NCBI GenBank assembly: GCA_023974075.1
Contig: CM043791.1
Span: forward strand, 24,851,642 to 24,915,641
Direction of reading: 5' to 3'
Origin: Chaenocephalus aceratus
Lineage: Eukaryota; Chordata; Actinopteri; Perciformes; Channichthyidae
Length of the DNA stretch: 64,000 nt
Below, piece after piece: positions 15,222 through 28,075 of the stretch. The translations under genes and the position numbers were made by a program. Below the pieces are notes generated by a model that saw only the letters and a list, made by a program, of their open reading frames with translations, did not search any database and had not been told where the DNA came from. Position 1 is the first letter of the stretch. Each line of letters starts with the position of its first letter.

Positions 15222-17757
15222 AACATTTGGTCCCCCACACCAGCTATAGGCTTTGTTGAGTCTGCTGAGCTGCAGGAAATCTCCTGAGACAGGGAGACAG
15301 ATTTACACCCTTCCCTCTGAGAGGGCTTTACAGCCTGGGACCCGGCAGAGCAATGGAGGGGCCACGAGCGCCAAGTGAAGAGCAGGGTGATGAGACAGAG
15401 AGGGAGAGGAGAGTGAAGAAGGGAAGGATAAAGGGAGAGAGGATGCATGAAATATGGCAGAGATTGGGGGGGTGTGCTGTGATATCGATGGAATGCAACA
15501 TGGCTGCTATTTGCCTGCCGCCCTTCGCCTCTGTTCACATACACTCTTTCTCTAGTACCCTGTGTCTCCCACTCTCAATTTATCCCTACTGCTCCTACAC
15601 ATACATGCATAGACACACATGCACAAAGAGAGGCCGTAAATCTGCCACTGAGTGCTGCTGGGAGAGAGACACCTAAGACAGGCCTATGCTGTGTTTGGAG
15701 AGAATGCAGATGTACCTGCCTCCAGCACATCATCCTCTGTCCCTCTTCCTTTCCCTCATTCTCCCCCTCTCCTCCCCTTCATTTTATCCTCTCGATCTCT
15801 CTCCAGAGTTCCCTGTCTTATGTTCTTAACCCCTTTCAACCTTAACTCGGCTCATCCCTCCTCCACTTTCCACTCCCTTTGGTCTCCCTTTAAGGACTGA
15901 CACTGTACCACTTGGGGGGAATAAAATGCTTCAGCAGAGTCCCATGCCATTGTTGTGTGCCAAGACAAGGCCAAGCCAGAGGACATACAATAGGGCGAAC
16001 AGAAGCGGAGACATGGCTCATACTATAGGTGGCACCTTGTGGGGGAATAATGGTAACAAATACAGGTTCTATGCAACCTGTTTGCTGCAGTTCCTCTGTC
16101 TGAGAGCCAGTATCCATCATCCAGTGACAGCTCTAACTACCTGCTGAGTGATACCTGATGTCCTCAGATGTGCTACATCCACAGCTATCCACCTTTACAT
16201 GATAGGTATGGGATAAAGACAGACAGGGACATCACAAAGAGACAGGAAAGTCTTGGGTAGGTTCCGGGTTTGCACATAATGCAAAAATGGTGACGGCAGA
16301 TGTAGGTTTTGAGGGGATCTTTAAAAAAACATTTTAGTTTGTCACACAGCATAAAACTGTTTCAACCCATCTGTATCAGCTGTGACGGCCTACAGACAAA
16401 ACAAACCTACAAACCCATGCACATGCCCTCACATTCACAAGAAAGCAGTAACACCTATGCCTTGACATAATCACAACCTGGCCTCAAACAGAAAACAAGG
16501 CCTCCAACCCAGGCACACACATGTAAACACACACCATAACAGACGTGGCCTGTATGCCCAGATTTACAGCGAAGTAAACACTTTAAGCCGCACATCTCAC
16601 TCCAACACCTAAACACCTGGCAGGCTTCTCATAAATAAGACTGGCCAGCCACTCCCACATAATTTACACCTTGGTTATCTCCTAAGCTAACATGTAACAG
16701 GTATCCACTCCATATTTCACCACCCAGAGGTCACCATTAAATAGAAAAGATAGAAGTGCAGCGTCTAGAAGATGGGGGCAGGGGAACTTCAAAAGCTTAA
16801 GAGAAAATATACTGGATTTTGGGAGGTGGTGCGAGGATTGAAGTTCTCTGGGCCTGGAGTCATTTTTGTGTGTGTGAGCGTTCATGTGAATGCCCCTGGC
16901 CCGAGGCGTAGCCTAACCTAGCATAGCCACAGCTCAGCTCAGATCAAGGCCCACAGCCAGGAGTTCCACTTCTACGTCTGCCATAAATCGTCCTGCCTTT
17001 GTCTGTTCTCTCTTTCACTGGCTGAAACTTATCCTCTTCCATTAAGAGTGATGGATCAGCACCTCTCAGGGCGTAAGAGACTCTGAGGTTACAGGTCCTT
17101 GCAAAGATTGTACTTTACACTGCAAATGTGTAAGAAATATACACACAGGCATACTTCCACATACGCCCTTAAACTAAACAGGCAACATGAGACATGAAAT
17201 ACATTTAGGTTAGAGGGGGGAGTTGTTGGAGATGTCTGATGTTGAAATGATTTCCTTGAAGCTGATAAGCACCTGTAATGTTAATTCTTTGTCAAATGGG
17301 TACCGACAATGATGTATCTCTTTAATGCTTTTAGTTGCAGCCTTGTGGTTTTTAATCGTCAGGTAATTCCTTTGGATTTAGCAGCATCTATGCTCCCTCT
17401 GGTGGCTGTTCCCCGCAACGATCACTCGGTATGTCAACTGATAGTTAGTTCTGCTATTACTCTGTTCACTTCATTTGGTCTCAGGCAATAATCATTCAAA
17501 TTTACTACAAGAGAATTTTCTGCATCAATCATAAATGTTATATCCCATTAACAATTAAAATAACCAAAGAAGGCAATCATACATGTGTATTGCAATTGTA
17601 TAGATTTAAATAGCCTACTATAAAAACTAATTGCAATAAGACAGGACTTGGCTGTGAGTGTTGGCTGTCTTCCTACAGCATGAGGGAGACCAAAGTTTGG
17701 CAAGAGATGTGACAAAACTTCTCCGCATGTTATAACAACAACCCTTACATCAGCAGT

Positions 17758-17758
17758 T

Positions 17759-17798
<40 letters not shown>

Positions 17799-17822
17799 GG
17801 GGGGGGGTGTGGGTGTGGGTGT

Positions 17823-17870
<48 letters not shown>

Positions 17871-17918
17871 GTGCGCGCGTGCGTGCGTGTGTGTGCGCGC
17901 GCGTGCGTGTGTGTGTTG
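17758..17918. repeat. Compound TG / G-run / GTGGGT / CG microsatellite
   Basis: TG repeat to 17795, then a 12-base G run (17796-17807), GGGTGT repeats, a second TG block, and finally GCGCGCGTGCGTGCG alternation. Confidence 0.97.
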
Positions 17919-18397
17919 GGATGTTTACAAAGTATATATAGTAGTAACATCATATAGCCTATATGTGTTTTTCTATGTTTGTAAGCGTAAATAGGTTATT
18001 TGAACATACCTTCTATTTTTTACAATTGTTGAACGTAAAAATGTGAAGGCCTAAAAACTAAAGGTTTTGTCATGAAACCAAGAACTATGAAAAAGGCAAG
18101 ATTCGAAGCAAAATCAAAATAATGCAGTTTTTTTACTGCTTAAAAACAGTAACTCAAAATGACCTGACGCACGGACCGGATTCAAACAGCATAAGCACAG
18201 TGATTCAGGACAGCGTGTTGCTGCTTCAGACTGCAGCTGCAAGCATGATGGGTGATGTTGCCCTCCGGTGGCGAGAGTGGGGAACAGCAGCAGCGAATGT
18301 GAAGTCCATCAGCCAGCTAAAAGATTCACTACTGATGCTTTCATCTGCTCGCGTGAATAGTACCCCATTCATGCTTGACAGAATCGTGTTTTTGATT

Positions 18398-18399
<2 letters not shown>

Positions 18400-18486
<87 letters not shown>

Positions 18487-18552
18487 GTGCGCGTGTGTGC
18501 GCGTGTGTGTGTGTGCGCGTGTGTGCGTGTACGTGTGTGTGTGCGTGTGTCT
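18400..18552. repeat. (TG)n microsatellite with CG-containing end
   Basis: TG units from 18400 to about 18480, then TGTGCGCG variants to 18552. It lies about 480 bp from the previous tract. Confidence 0.97.
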
Positions 18553-20216
18553 TCTGTTGAGTGGTGGTTGTGTGATGCGCATGCGCAGTGATCGGGTGAG
18601 CGGTGGCCTTTGTCTAGGAATGCTGGACTCATGCGCTTGCGCGCTGCTCTGCCGGACAGCGGAGGCACATAAAGCCTGGTAAATTGCACCAGGGCAATAA
18701 AATGGCAATAAAATGACAACAACAGTGCATTAATCCATCACCAGGGAGCACTGAAGGTACTGTAAAGAGCTCTGGCTGGAGTCGGAAATGATTTCTAGGG
18801 TTTATCAGCTCAGAGGCTGCTGCGCACATTCAGGATGCCAGGGGGCAGTGAGGAGCTGGGGAGGGCTGACAGTCTACCTCCCAGTGGACAATGTTTATAT
18901 TAATCCCACGCAGGTAGGAAACAGTAATAAAAAGATGCAGCAAATTTATATTGAATGATCCAGGTTCTTTTAATTAGAAGACAGCATTAATAAAATGAAA
19001 GAATGGATCTTTGAAATAGCAGGGGGGTTGGTTGGAACTCCCCAGCTCTCTGCCTCTTTTAGCTTAACGTTATTTGGAGCAGTATTTTCCAGAACATGTT
19101 CTCACAAGGAGGCACAGCACCACCCCTCCAGCACACAGCCTCCCCTCCGGCACCCTGTGGCTCCTGGAGAAAGAGAGCTTTATGCAGGAGCACCTGGGTT
19201 TTTCAGGGAACCAGAAGCTGCAGGTGATGGAAACTGCTGGCCTAGTAGGTTGGCTGTGGCCAATGGGTTCTGGCAAGGTGGTAAGTGGACCCAGTGGGTT
19301 ACACTGCCGTTTCCTGTTACTCCAGCCTTTTACTCTCCTTTTACCATCCTTCTATCCCAGCCTGCCTTCATCTACTGCCCCTGCCTTCCTGCCAGAATCA
19401 CTTCAATCCTCCAATAGGAAACAGATGAGTAGCTCCAAGTCTGAGGTGACCGTGCTTTGCCCTTCAAGTCAACAAGGCAACACATCTGAAACGCATTTTC
19501 ACATAGTTGTGCATTAAGTATGCCTGTTAAAGATGTCATTTTTAAGTAATGCAGCCTCGCTAACAAACATTATCAAAGGTTATTTTTTCTTGGCCTGCTA
19601 ACATCTTCAAGACACTTTCTCTTTTAACAACATTGTTGCCTTAAGGTGAAAATGTTTTTTCAGGTTTTAACATGGATACTCAAGCAGGGATTGCCTGGCT
19701 TACCACTAACTCTGCGTCTTTGATTTTTTTTTGTGCACTTCTCTGCTGACATGAAAACACATTTCTGAATCCACACAGAATAGTCTTCTGGAGAGAATTG
19801 GTGGTGTAAAAATGTTTCCCTGCTCCCCGCAGATGAAACCACCAGCCGCTTTTCCGTCAGCTATTCCACAGAAACAGCATTCTAAACTGAACCAGGTGTG
19901 TACATGCCGCAGTGGAGAGATCAAAAGTGGAAACACATGATCCACCCTTTCTTCTTCATCTTTCTCTTCCTCGTTTAATAACTAATATGTGCTAAAATAG
20001 ACCATTGAACCTTCCAACAACGCTTATGTAATGTGTGGTTTAGTTTATGGAGAACAGATTTCCAACAAGGCAAACAACCTACAAGTGCAGTTAAATGAGA
20101 AGACAGAGGGATTTAGAGAAATGGACAGTCAGGTAAAGTAAGGGCCAGACAGCAGAGAGCAGGAGGGGTCTTTGTTGTGGAAAGACATCTGTTTGCTCTG
20201 CTCTGCCTCTCCAACC

Positions 20217-20768
20217 CAGTCTCACGGCATTTCGTGTTATAGTCACGACATTATTTTCGTGTCACACAGAACGATTTTAAAAGCAATGTATTTCTATTGG
20301 TAGTAGGCTATGTTTTGTAACTGCAGCACCTCTTTTTGTCCAGTCGGGTCTTGGAAGACCTGTGTGGTTCATAAAAAATGTTCTTACTCAATATCTTACC
20401 CTAAGCCTAACCCTTTTATTTTAAATAGTATAATGTCAGAGTTTTTTTGCCGTCCGCGAGGAAAATAAATGGAGCTCAGAGCCTCAGAATAATCTGTATT
20501 TTTTGTAATCTTTTTTTCCTTTTAATTTGTTATTATTTGGTGCAGGCACGAAACATACTATCAATATAAAAACATTGCTTCTAAAATCGTTCTGTGTCAG
20601 AATACTGAAATCTGTATTTTTGTTTATCTCTTTTTCCTTCTAATTTGTTATTATTTACATTGCTTTTAAAATCGTTCTGTGTGACACGAAAAAAATGGTG
20701 AAATCGTGTTGGTGAACACGAATCAATAGATTAAATTCGTGACTATAACACGAAATGCCGTGAGACTG
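20217..20768. mobile_element. 552-bp non-autonomous element with 32-bp perfect terminal inverted repeats
   Basis: Terminal inverted repeats at 20217-20248 and 20737-20768 match exactly (outer end CAGTCTCACGGCATTTCGTG). A second inverted pair of about 35 bp (CGTGTCACACAGAACGATTT...) lies inside both ends, at about 20259-20293 and 20657-20691, with a third partial copy at about 20571-20599. An internal direct repeat (TCC TTTTAATTTGTTATTATTT-type) occurs near 20515 and 20635. No coding sequence is present. I see no clear target-site duplication. The superfamily is unknown. Confidence 0.8.
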
Positions 20769-23700
20769 TGCCTCCCACATTCTCTCACATTTACTGAAAC
20801 CCTGTCAAACTGCTCTGCCTGGGTTTATTTCTGGCCAACATTTGAGATAAAGGACTCAATGTAGACTTAAGCTGTTTGGATTAAATTGGCTCGATTAGCC
20901 TTACAGAAAGCCCTGTATCACTCCCACGCCCTCGGAAGTATGACACCTAAGACACTTTATATTTCAACAAGATTTTACCATGAATCAGCACACAGGCCAT
21001 CCTCCCCTATTTCACTAAGTTTTATTACGAATGTGTTTACTGCTAATCAGTGTAATGGACTACACTGTGAGCGCTTGAATGTGTGTTTAACGTATATATC
21101 CTGTGGGCCTCGGGAGATGACAGGGCTCTTACAAGGATGGTAGTTGTAATATTGAATTATAAAACCTATTCAAGAACCTGTCAAGAGCCCCTTTATCCAG
21201 TGTTAGATTTGTTATGCAACGTGGCTTCATAAAGTATTTATCAAGGCTTTATAAGCCACTAAAATTATAATCAGTCCAGGAGCCACCTCCGGCAGCAGAC
21301 CGGCCCATGTTGTTGAAAGCTCTCTTTTCCGAGGACTGGGCAAGCCTTGCAGCATGTTAAATTCTGCCAGAGCTATTCCTTGTGGATCACTTAATATGAA
21401 CTCCAACATCTCCTGTTGAAATAAATACCACTGCAGAAAATCCGAGGGATTTCATGGCCCCTCTGAACTCTAATCCTTGATGGAAATAGAAAGGACTGAA
21501 ACTCAATGTTCATTTGACATTCTACGATTAAAATATAAGATGTGTAGATTTCTGTCGACAGATGTGATTTCTTTCCCCTTCTCTGCCAAAAAGAGGCTGT
21601 CCCAGCTGGACTCTTCTCACTCAGTCATAAGCCTGGTATATTGGATCTCAAGCGTAAAATACCTAACGTTCATATACAGTGTAACATAAGATAGTTTATG
21701 GCGCTGTATTATGTTGTGGCTGGCTGTGGCTCTAAGCAGGGACAGGGGAATGTTGTGGTCAGCGGTGGGTCAAATACTGTCAGGGCTCAGGGCTGGCAGG
21801 AAGCCAGACTCTGTACGTGTCTGCTCTGAATGTTAATGGATTAACGCTCGCCACACATACAGCTAGACTGGGAAACTTAAGATGACTTTTAACGTGAAAG
21901 GCCGCCAATAAGTCGCCATCATAAATTCAGGGACACATGCTGTCTGTAGCATTGCAGCAGGCAGGGGTGTTTCCTCCGAGAGGCCATGGCTGAGGGACTG
22001 TGTGATGGAGAATGGGGGAGCAGGTGGGCTTTGCATTGGCTGACCTTGCCTCTCAAGCCCCACAAGATATGATCAGCTATATGCTATATAGCTATATGAT
22101 GGCAGCTGTGGCCTTGCCTAAATAACACCCAAGGTATCATTTAAAGCAGGTACACCAGTGCAGTTTCCCTTGTCAGACTACTGTGCTAGTCTTACTGTAA
22201 ATGCACCCTCATTCACTTTATAACATTTTTAGTCTACAGTGTTTTAAACTCAGATCCAGCTGATTTAGCATTTCCCACCAAGTATAGCCCCTTCTGTTAT
22301 ATCAGTTTTATCTCAATTGCTTTAATGAGTAACTTAAGCTTGTCTAATGCATGTTTCCACATGGCAAAGAGAGCAGCAGTTGAATTGCTAAGAGACTGTG
22401 CAGCGACAGCCACAATCACTATGTGTAATTTAGCAGCGGGGGACAATGAGCTAATCTTGCAGGAGAGCATATACTCCCAATTTAAAATCAATCTAGATGC
22501 ATTTGGATTTTTAGGACCTCCACTTGAGCTGTGCTGTAAATAAGAGCTAGCTTCGGATTGCACAATGGTTGTCTGCCTGCACGGGGGGTCATTTCACATC
22601 CACTGATGGATTAAGAGCACATTTCACTGCAAAGTTTCACACACATATTGACCCTAATATGGCTCATTTCTCCTAATGATTTTGCTGCTGCACTGCAAGT
22701 GATTAGGTATAATTATGTCAGAGGATGATTTCTAGCCATTTATTGAAGAACTGACTTACAAGCAATCATTAGCAGCAGCATGGTTTTAAATACTTGAAAG
22801 AAAAACAAGTGACACATGCAGGGACAGCAAAGTTATGGTGTTGGAATTTGTAATCCAATTATCTTATTCTAGTGAATAAAACATTGTGCGGTGGTTTCCT
22901 ATGATTTTCTGTCTCCAACCACGGAGGACTTACTTAATGCCTTGAATCTTTTCTGCTCACTCTCCTCTCTGCAAATTAATTTATGGTCTAATTACAGGAC
23001 AAGCCTCCAGATATGAAGGGACACAAATCACTGGTCCTTACCAGATGGCATAAAAACGGCACAGGATAATTGAAAATCTAGAAGTGGATCAATATTTAGA
23101 AGCCCAAGGTTACACGGAGTATGACAATACTATTAACATGGAAATACGATGCATTACATCCAGAGGCATATTGGTATTATTTGATGTTGAATGACTGCTG
23201 ACTGAAATGCTTCTGCTGGTTTTCAATAACAAAGATATACAATTGCTTTATCTCAAGTTAACCACTCCCATTCAACCCAAGATTAACACAAATGTTACGC
23301 TGAGGTCTCATGTGCAAACTGACACGCATGCATACTGTGGGCCAGGGGTGTGTGGATTAGGTCTGGAGGTCCCCTTTCCACCAGAATATACCATGAAGGC
23401 TCAGTGCCTCGCGTTGCCACTGAATACCTCTTGCCCACACCACCCTCATCTAGCATTTACCTATGGACTGTTAAAAATGATATCAGCTCATGGAGGGCAA
23501 GCATTAGCATTTGCATTTTATTGGAAGCACAGAGATTTAGAGCAGAGGATATATCAGCTCTGAGCAGACAGAATTAGTTAACAATGCATTACCTGCCTTT
23601 TATGGCAGCTATAACTCTTTCCCCTGGTGGGGAGAGGAGATGAAGAGAGGAGTGGGGGGTGAAGGGGAAACACAGCCAGCAGAGGGTTGGCGGGGAGAGC

Positions 23701-26567
23701 AGTGGCACATTGGAGGGGGCATTTAGAACGAAGAAGCTTTGTCTATGGGGCTTTACTGCACATTAAGTGTGATAGCCACCCAAATTAGAGCATCACACCG
23801 CAATCACCTTCACACAGATCAGTGCACTGTGCAGAGAAATGATGCAGCAGTCATCACTGCAGACTTTCTTTTATCTGGTTGCAACAAGAAAATGGAGACA
23901 CAGCTGTTGGGCAGCTGCGCCTGCATGATCACAGCATGAGGAAAGGCCACATGAAATTACATCGGCCTCTGTGATACTCGTGACTTACAACACTTTAAGA
24001 GACATTTTTCACAGTTCCTCTTGGGCACTAACTGAAGACTACAAATCCTTTTTTTCTTCCATATAGAAGATAATAGTACTTTGTGCCGCACATGTGTGTT
24101 ATCTGTGTGGGTGCACATTTATTTGTTTGCTGTTTTAGTGGTATCATTGAACAAGCTGTGTAACACTGATGAGGCCCACTGCAGTAGTCCTTTTCCTCAC
24201 CACTGCTCCCCTGACACCCATTTTGGTGTTATGTGCTGCAAGACGACCCACCTCTGCTGTGGGCAATACCCCGAGGAACTCATTTGGACTAGGAGTTACT
24301 GGTAAGGGACTGGGTTTGAAGTGCAGGGGAGGCTGCTGCATAAATAAATGCATTTGCACCAAAAATGTAACTGCATTTTAACTCCCATTGAGACACAGAT
24401 AATACTTTGCAAGACACACCCAACCAAAAAAAAGTATTTTAGTTTCCTTTAAAAATAATATACTGCAAGTTACACTCAAATGTGTAGATTTTATATTGTA
24501 ATCAAATAATGATTCAACACAATGCCTAAAACCCACATGCATCCTGAAAAACTTTCTTTAGATAAACAAAGCATCTTTAGCATTCACCCCAAATACACTG
24601 CATATATTCATTTCTAGCTCGAGGCTTGAATCAGATGTTCCTTGTTTTGATTTTTAGCTCCGGTAAGTTTCACTCACAGACACAGTGCACACCCATTGAC
24701 CACGTACCAAAACTGCCTCTATTTGCCACACACGTCACAGGCAGAGCTCCCACGAGTGCCACTGCGGCTTTCCCAACAGAAACCTACTGGCTTGGGTTTG
24801 TCAGCAGACAGCTCCAGGCTCCATAAAACAGCCTGCTGCTCGCTCCCTTTGCCCAGCTTAATGGTCCCAGGGGCTGGAAATGTACTAGTGACCTTTGCAT
24901 TCCATTTGGAGTGTAAAAGCCTTTTTGCTAGGAAAATTCCATCACTTCAGACGTAGCTGAGCAGCACTTTGTGTGCATGTGTGTGTGTTCGTAAGAAAGA
25001 GAGAGAGTCACTATAAAAGGCAGCAAGATGAAAAAGAGGGTGTTGAGAGAAGAACACGGATTAGACTCAACCTTAACTGCAGTTTATTACCGATTTTGCA
25101 GCGGATCCCCATTAAAGGGCCTAACTAACAGACCAACTCATTTCCTGTTTTTGTCATGATGGCCAGAATGTGACAAAGTGGGATCTAGTCCTTATATTTT
25201 TAAGTCCGCCATTAGTGCTTTTTCTCCCTCCTTTGTTATATATGCTGTGTCACTTTCCAGTGGACAAAAACCTTTTCCTCACATATGCATGCAGTATTAC
25301 ATTCTGTGTGTTTTTTAAGTTTTAACCTATGAGGTGCTTCAACGTTTTTTACGGCTGCATCATTACATCAATCGGAAGTGGGTGCCTATGTCCTGGGGCT
25401 TTAAGGCGCCACCATGCATGAACCATAATGTTTTTTGTTCATATCCGGCCTGGGACCCTTACTGCATGTCATTCTCAATTTATCTCGCTCTCTCTCCCCT
25501 CACTTCTATTTAGAACATCTGTTACTGATTATGAAAGAAAATGAACAAAAAAGGGGAAAAAAAACATTGAATCTTAAATAAATGTGTGAGTTTGAACACT
25601 GCATGCTTCACTGCACCACATGTGTTTGTGAACCAGGTGGGTTCAGCAGATGTTAAGAGGAACCATGGTGACTCAACTGACGACATGAAGAAAGCTATGA
25701 TTTTAGTCAATAAACACAACATGAAGCCATACCCCTCATAAAGATTCATACTTTTAAAATAGCTGTTGAGAAAAAGATTACTAATGAGTAGTGCTCAAGT
25801 TTTTGAACTGTGAATGACTTGCATGAAAATGGAGTTGTGACTTACGTTGGTGTTGATCAGTGGCACCATCTGCTGGGTGATAGCTGCTGATGCTCCAGAA
25901 ACATTTTCCTCTAAAAAACACGTTCAAATGTTAGTCTCACTACAGCAGTAGTACCACTACCACCTTAAACAGCTTTAGTCTTACATATGTGAGTGACCTT
26001 TAACTTATATGTCATATGGTTATTTTTACCGTCTGTTATCAGCAGCGGATGCAGAGCTAAGGCTTAGTGTAGTTTTCTAAATGAAAGTTACTCAATCTCT
26101 CTGCACCACTTCCAATCAAATCCTAAAAGAAAAGGAAACAGACGGAAACTTTACCATTGAAAATGTTTATTAAAGGGTGCTACTGTATACTGTGCACATA
26201 TTCAGAACATATAATTGACTCAAGAAATAAGCTTCTTTTGAAAATGTCTGCACTGGCAAAAACCATAGACTGGCAAAAACTCAGGACAAAGCTCAAGGCA
26301 AGGGTGTGAAAGGACAACATATTTTTTAATATAAAGGAAATTACAACAAAACCATAATGTTCATATCAAGAGACATGATTAATGTACTGTATGAAAGGGG
26401 AAATGGTAACAGCTCTCATTAACAATGCTCATTAAAGAAAGAGATATGTCTGTGGACACTAAACATTTAGCCCTAAGAGTCCATGTTGGAGCACAGCAAA
26501 CTACAAAACCAACATCAATCTTGTGTACAAGAATTGACGAACACAGGCTACTCGATTCACAACATTA
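20769..26567. other. No gene recognised apart from one exon-like segment
   Basis: Mostly unique-looking A/T-rich sequence. 22680-23000 has repeated AATTA/ATTA sites and could be conserved non-coding DNA, but that cannot be tested without alignment. The candidate exon at 25846-25910 is listed separately. Confidence 0.5.
25846..25910 (-). other. Isolated exon-like segment, gene unknown
   Basis: On the minus strand a pyrimidine-rich acceptor (GTGTTTTTTAG) precedes 25910 and a consensus donor (AAC|GTAAGT) follows 25846. The 65 bases between are open in one frame and read ENVSGASAAITQQMVPLINT. I do not recognise the protein and found no partner exon in the surrounding repeat-rich sequence. It may be a real exon of a large unidentified gene, a lncRNA exon or a chance pairing of splice-like sites. 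Confidence 0.25.
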
Positions 26568-26590
26568 CCCTAGCCCTAACCCTAACCCTC
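26568..26590 (+). repeat. Short interstitial telomere-like tract
   Basis: CCCTAGCCCTAACCCTAACCC is about three and a half CCCTAA units. It directly abuts the truncated left side of the Tc1-type MITE. Confidence 0.6.
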
Positions 26591-26591
26591 A

Positions 26592-26900
26592 CACCAGATA
26601 CTGACTGGTTTTCAGACCCCCCCAATAAAGCAAAAATGCACGTTTCAGAGTGGCCTTTTATTGTGGCCAGCCTAAGGCACACCTGTGCAATAATCATGCT
26701 GTCTAATCAGCATCTTGATATGCCACACCTGTGAGGTGGGATGGATTATCTCGGCAAAGGAGAAGTGCTCACTATCACAGATTTTTGAACAATATTTGAG
26801 AGAAATGGTTATTTTGTGTAATGTTTTAGATCTTTGAGTTCATCTCATGAAAAATGGGAGCAAAAACAAAAGTGTTGCGTTTATATTTTTGTTCAGTGTA
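26592..26900 (+). mobile_element. Truncated Tc1/mariner-type MITE
   Basis: The right end reads AAAGTGTTGCGTTTATATTTTTGTTCAGTGTA and is followed by TA, the end and target of a MITE family I know to be common in teleosts. The interior (CACACCTGTGAGGTGGGATGG, AATATTTGAGAGAAATGGTTATTTTGTG) also fits that family. The matching left terminal repeat is absent, so the copy is 5'-truncated near the telomere-like tract. Confidence 0.65.
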
Positions 26901-28075
26901 TAAGTATCTTTGTAGGAGAAAAAACTAAAATAATTTAAGATATTTCCAGAAAACTGGATTGTCTTAAAATCCCAAAGTGCCTTTAAGAGTCACAGTCTTT
27001 AAGAAAATACATTTGTTACAAAGTAATTGACATAAAATGTTCCTACATAAAAGTGTATCAAAAAAAGTATCTTCGTAGCTGAAAATAACTAAAATATCAG
27101 AAAAAAACCCACATAGTTTAACTGAACAAGTGTTAAAATAAAAAATGGGTATTGAAGAACCCCATTCCTTACAAAGTACTTCATATTATACCCTTTTGTT
27201 AAGTGTTGCATACATCAAAGTGTATCTAAAAGTATCTTAGTAACACAAGAAAAGAGAAAAAATCTGCCTAGTGTCAGTAAATAAGTGTTAAAATCACAAA
27301 CTTGCCTTTTAGAGTCACAGTCTTTAAGAAAATAAAATGTGTTACAGAGTGATTGACATTTCTACCGGTTGTAAAGTTTTCAGACAACAAACTGTATCTA
27401 AAAGTATCTTGGTAGCAGAAATAAAACCTAAAAGTTATCAAAAACGACTTTTAACTAGATTGTCTTACTTAAATCAAAAACTGCCATTAATACCTCATTC
27501 ACACCAACGGTGTTTCGGGGCCGGTTCGGAGCTGGAGCTTGAAAAGCACCGAGTTTTCCTCTTCACACCGCAGCGGAGCAGCCTCTTAGCTCCGGAATCC
27601 GGTTTGTTTCAAGCACCAAAAAATTGTCCGGCCAGAGCAAAAGCACCACATACGTCACGCTTACGTCGAGGCGGGGGCGGGGGCGGGATCAACTCCTGAA
27701 CAACAACAAGAAGCCCGCGTTTTATCCAGCTTGTACACAACGATGGAGAAACTTAACAAGCAGCAGTGGTCCACTGAATAGACCAGCTACCTACTGGGAA
27801 TCTGGTCTTCCGAAGAGGTACAGAGGAAGCTGGAGCACAATCGGCCATTGTTGTTGTTGTCGGTGTCAGCTGTGAGGGGTTTCCACGCGGTTTGGCTTTA
27901 TGAAGCAGGCACGTAAACGGCTACGTCATGACGCAAACGATGACGCAATGACGCAGCACCAGAGCCTCCGCTAAACCGAATAACCGGTTCTGAACCTGAA
28001 AAGCTCTAGCACGGAGCTTGAACCGGAGTTGCGTTGGTGTGAATAAGGTATAAGAGTCACATTCTTAACAATAGA
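26900..28075. repeat. Degenerate tandem array, unit about 163-172 bp, four copies
   Basis: The anchor AGTATCTT recurs at 26903, 27066, 27231 and 27403, spaced 163, 165 and 172 bp, each followed by a GTAG/GTAA-A(G)AAA-type context. A second anchor, GAGTCACAGTCTTTAAGAAAAT, appears at 26988 and 27312. It appears again, diverged, at 28054 after the inserted MITE. Units are A/T-rich and diverged. Confidence 0.7.
27491..28050. mobile_element. 560-bp MITE with TAA target-site duplication (Harbinger-like)
   Basis: Terminal repeats TACCTCATTCACACCAACG (27491-27509) and its complement at 28032-28050 differ at one base. TAA flanks both sides (27488-27490 and 28051-28053). A 3-bp TAA/TWA duplication and about 19-bp ends fit the PIF/Harbinger group. 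The interior is GC-rich with no intact coding sequence. It sits inside a copy of the 165-172-bp tandem repeat. Confidence 0.75.
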
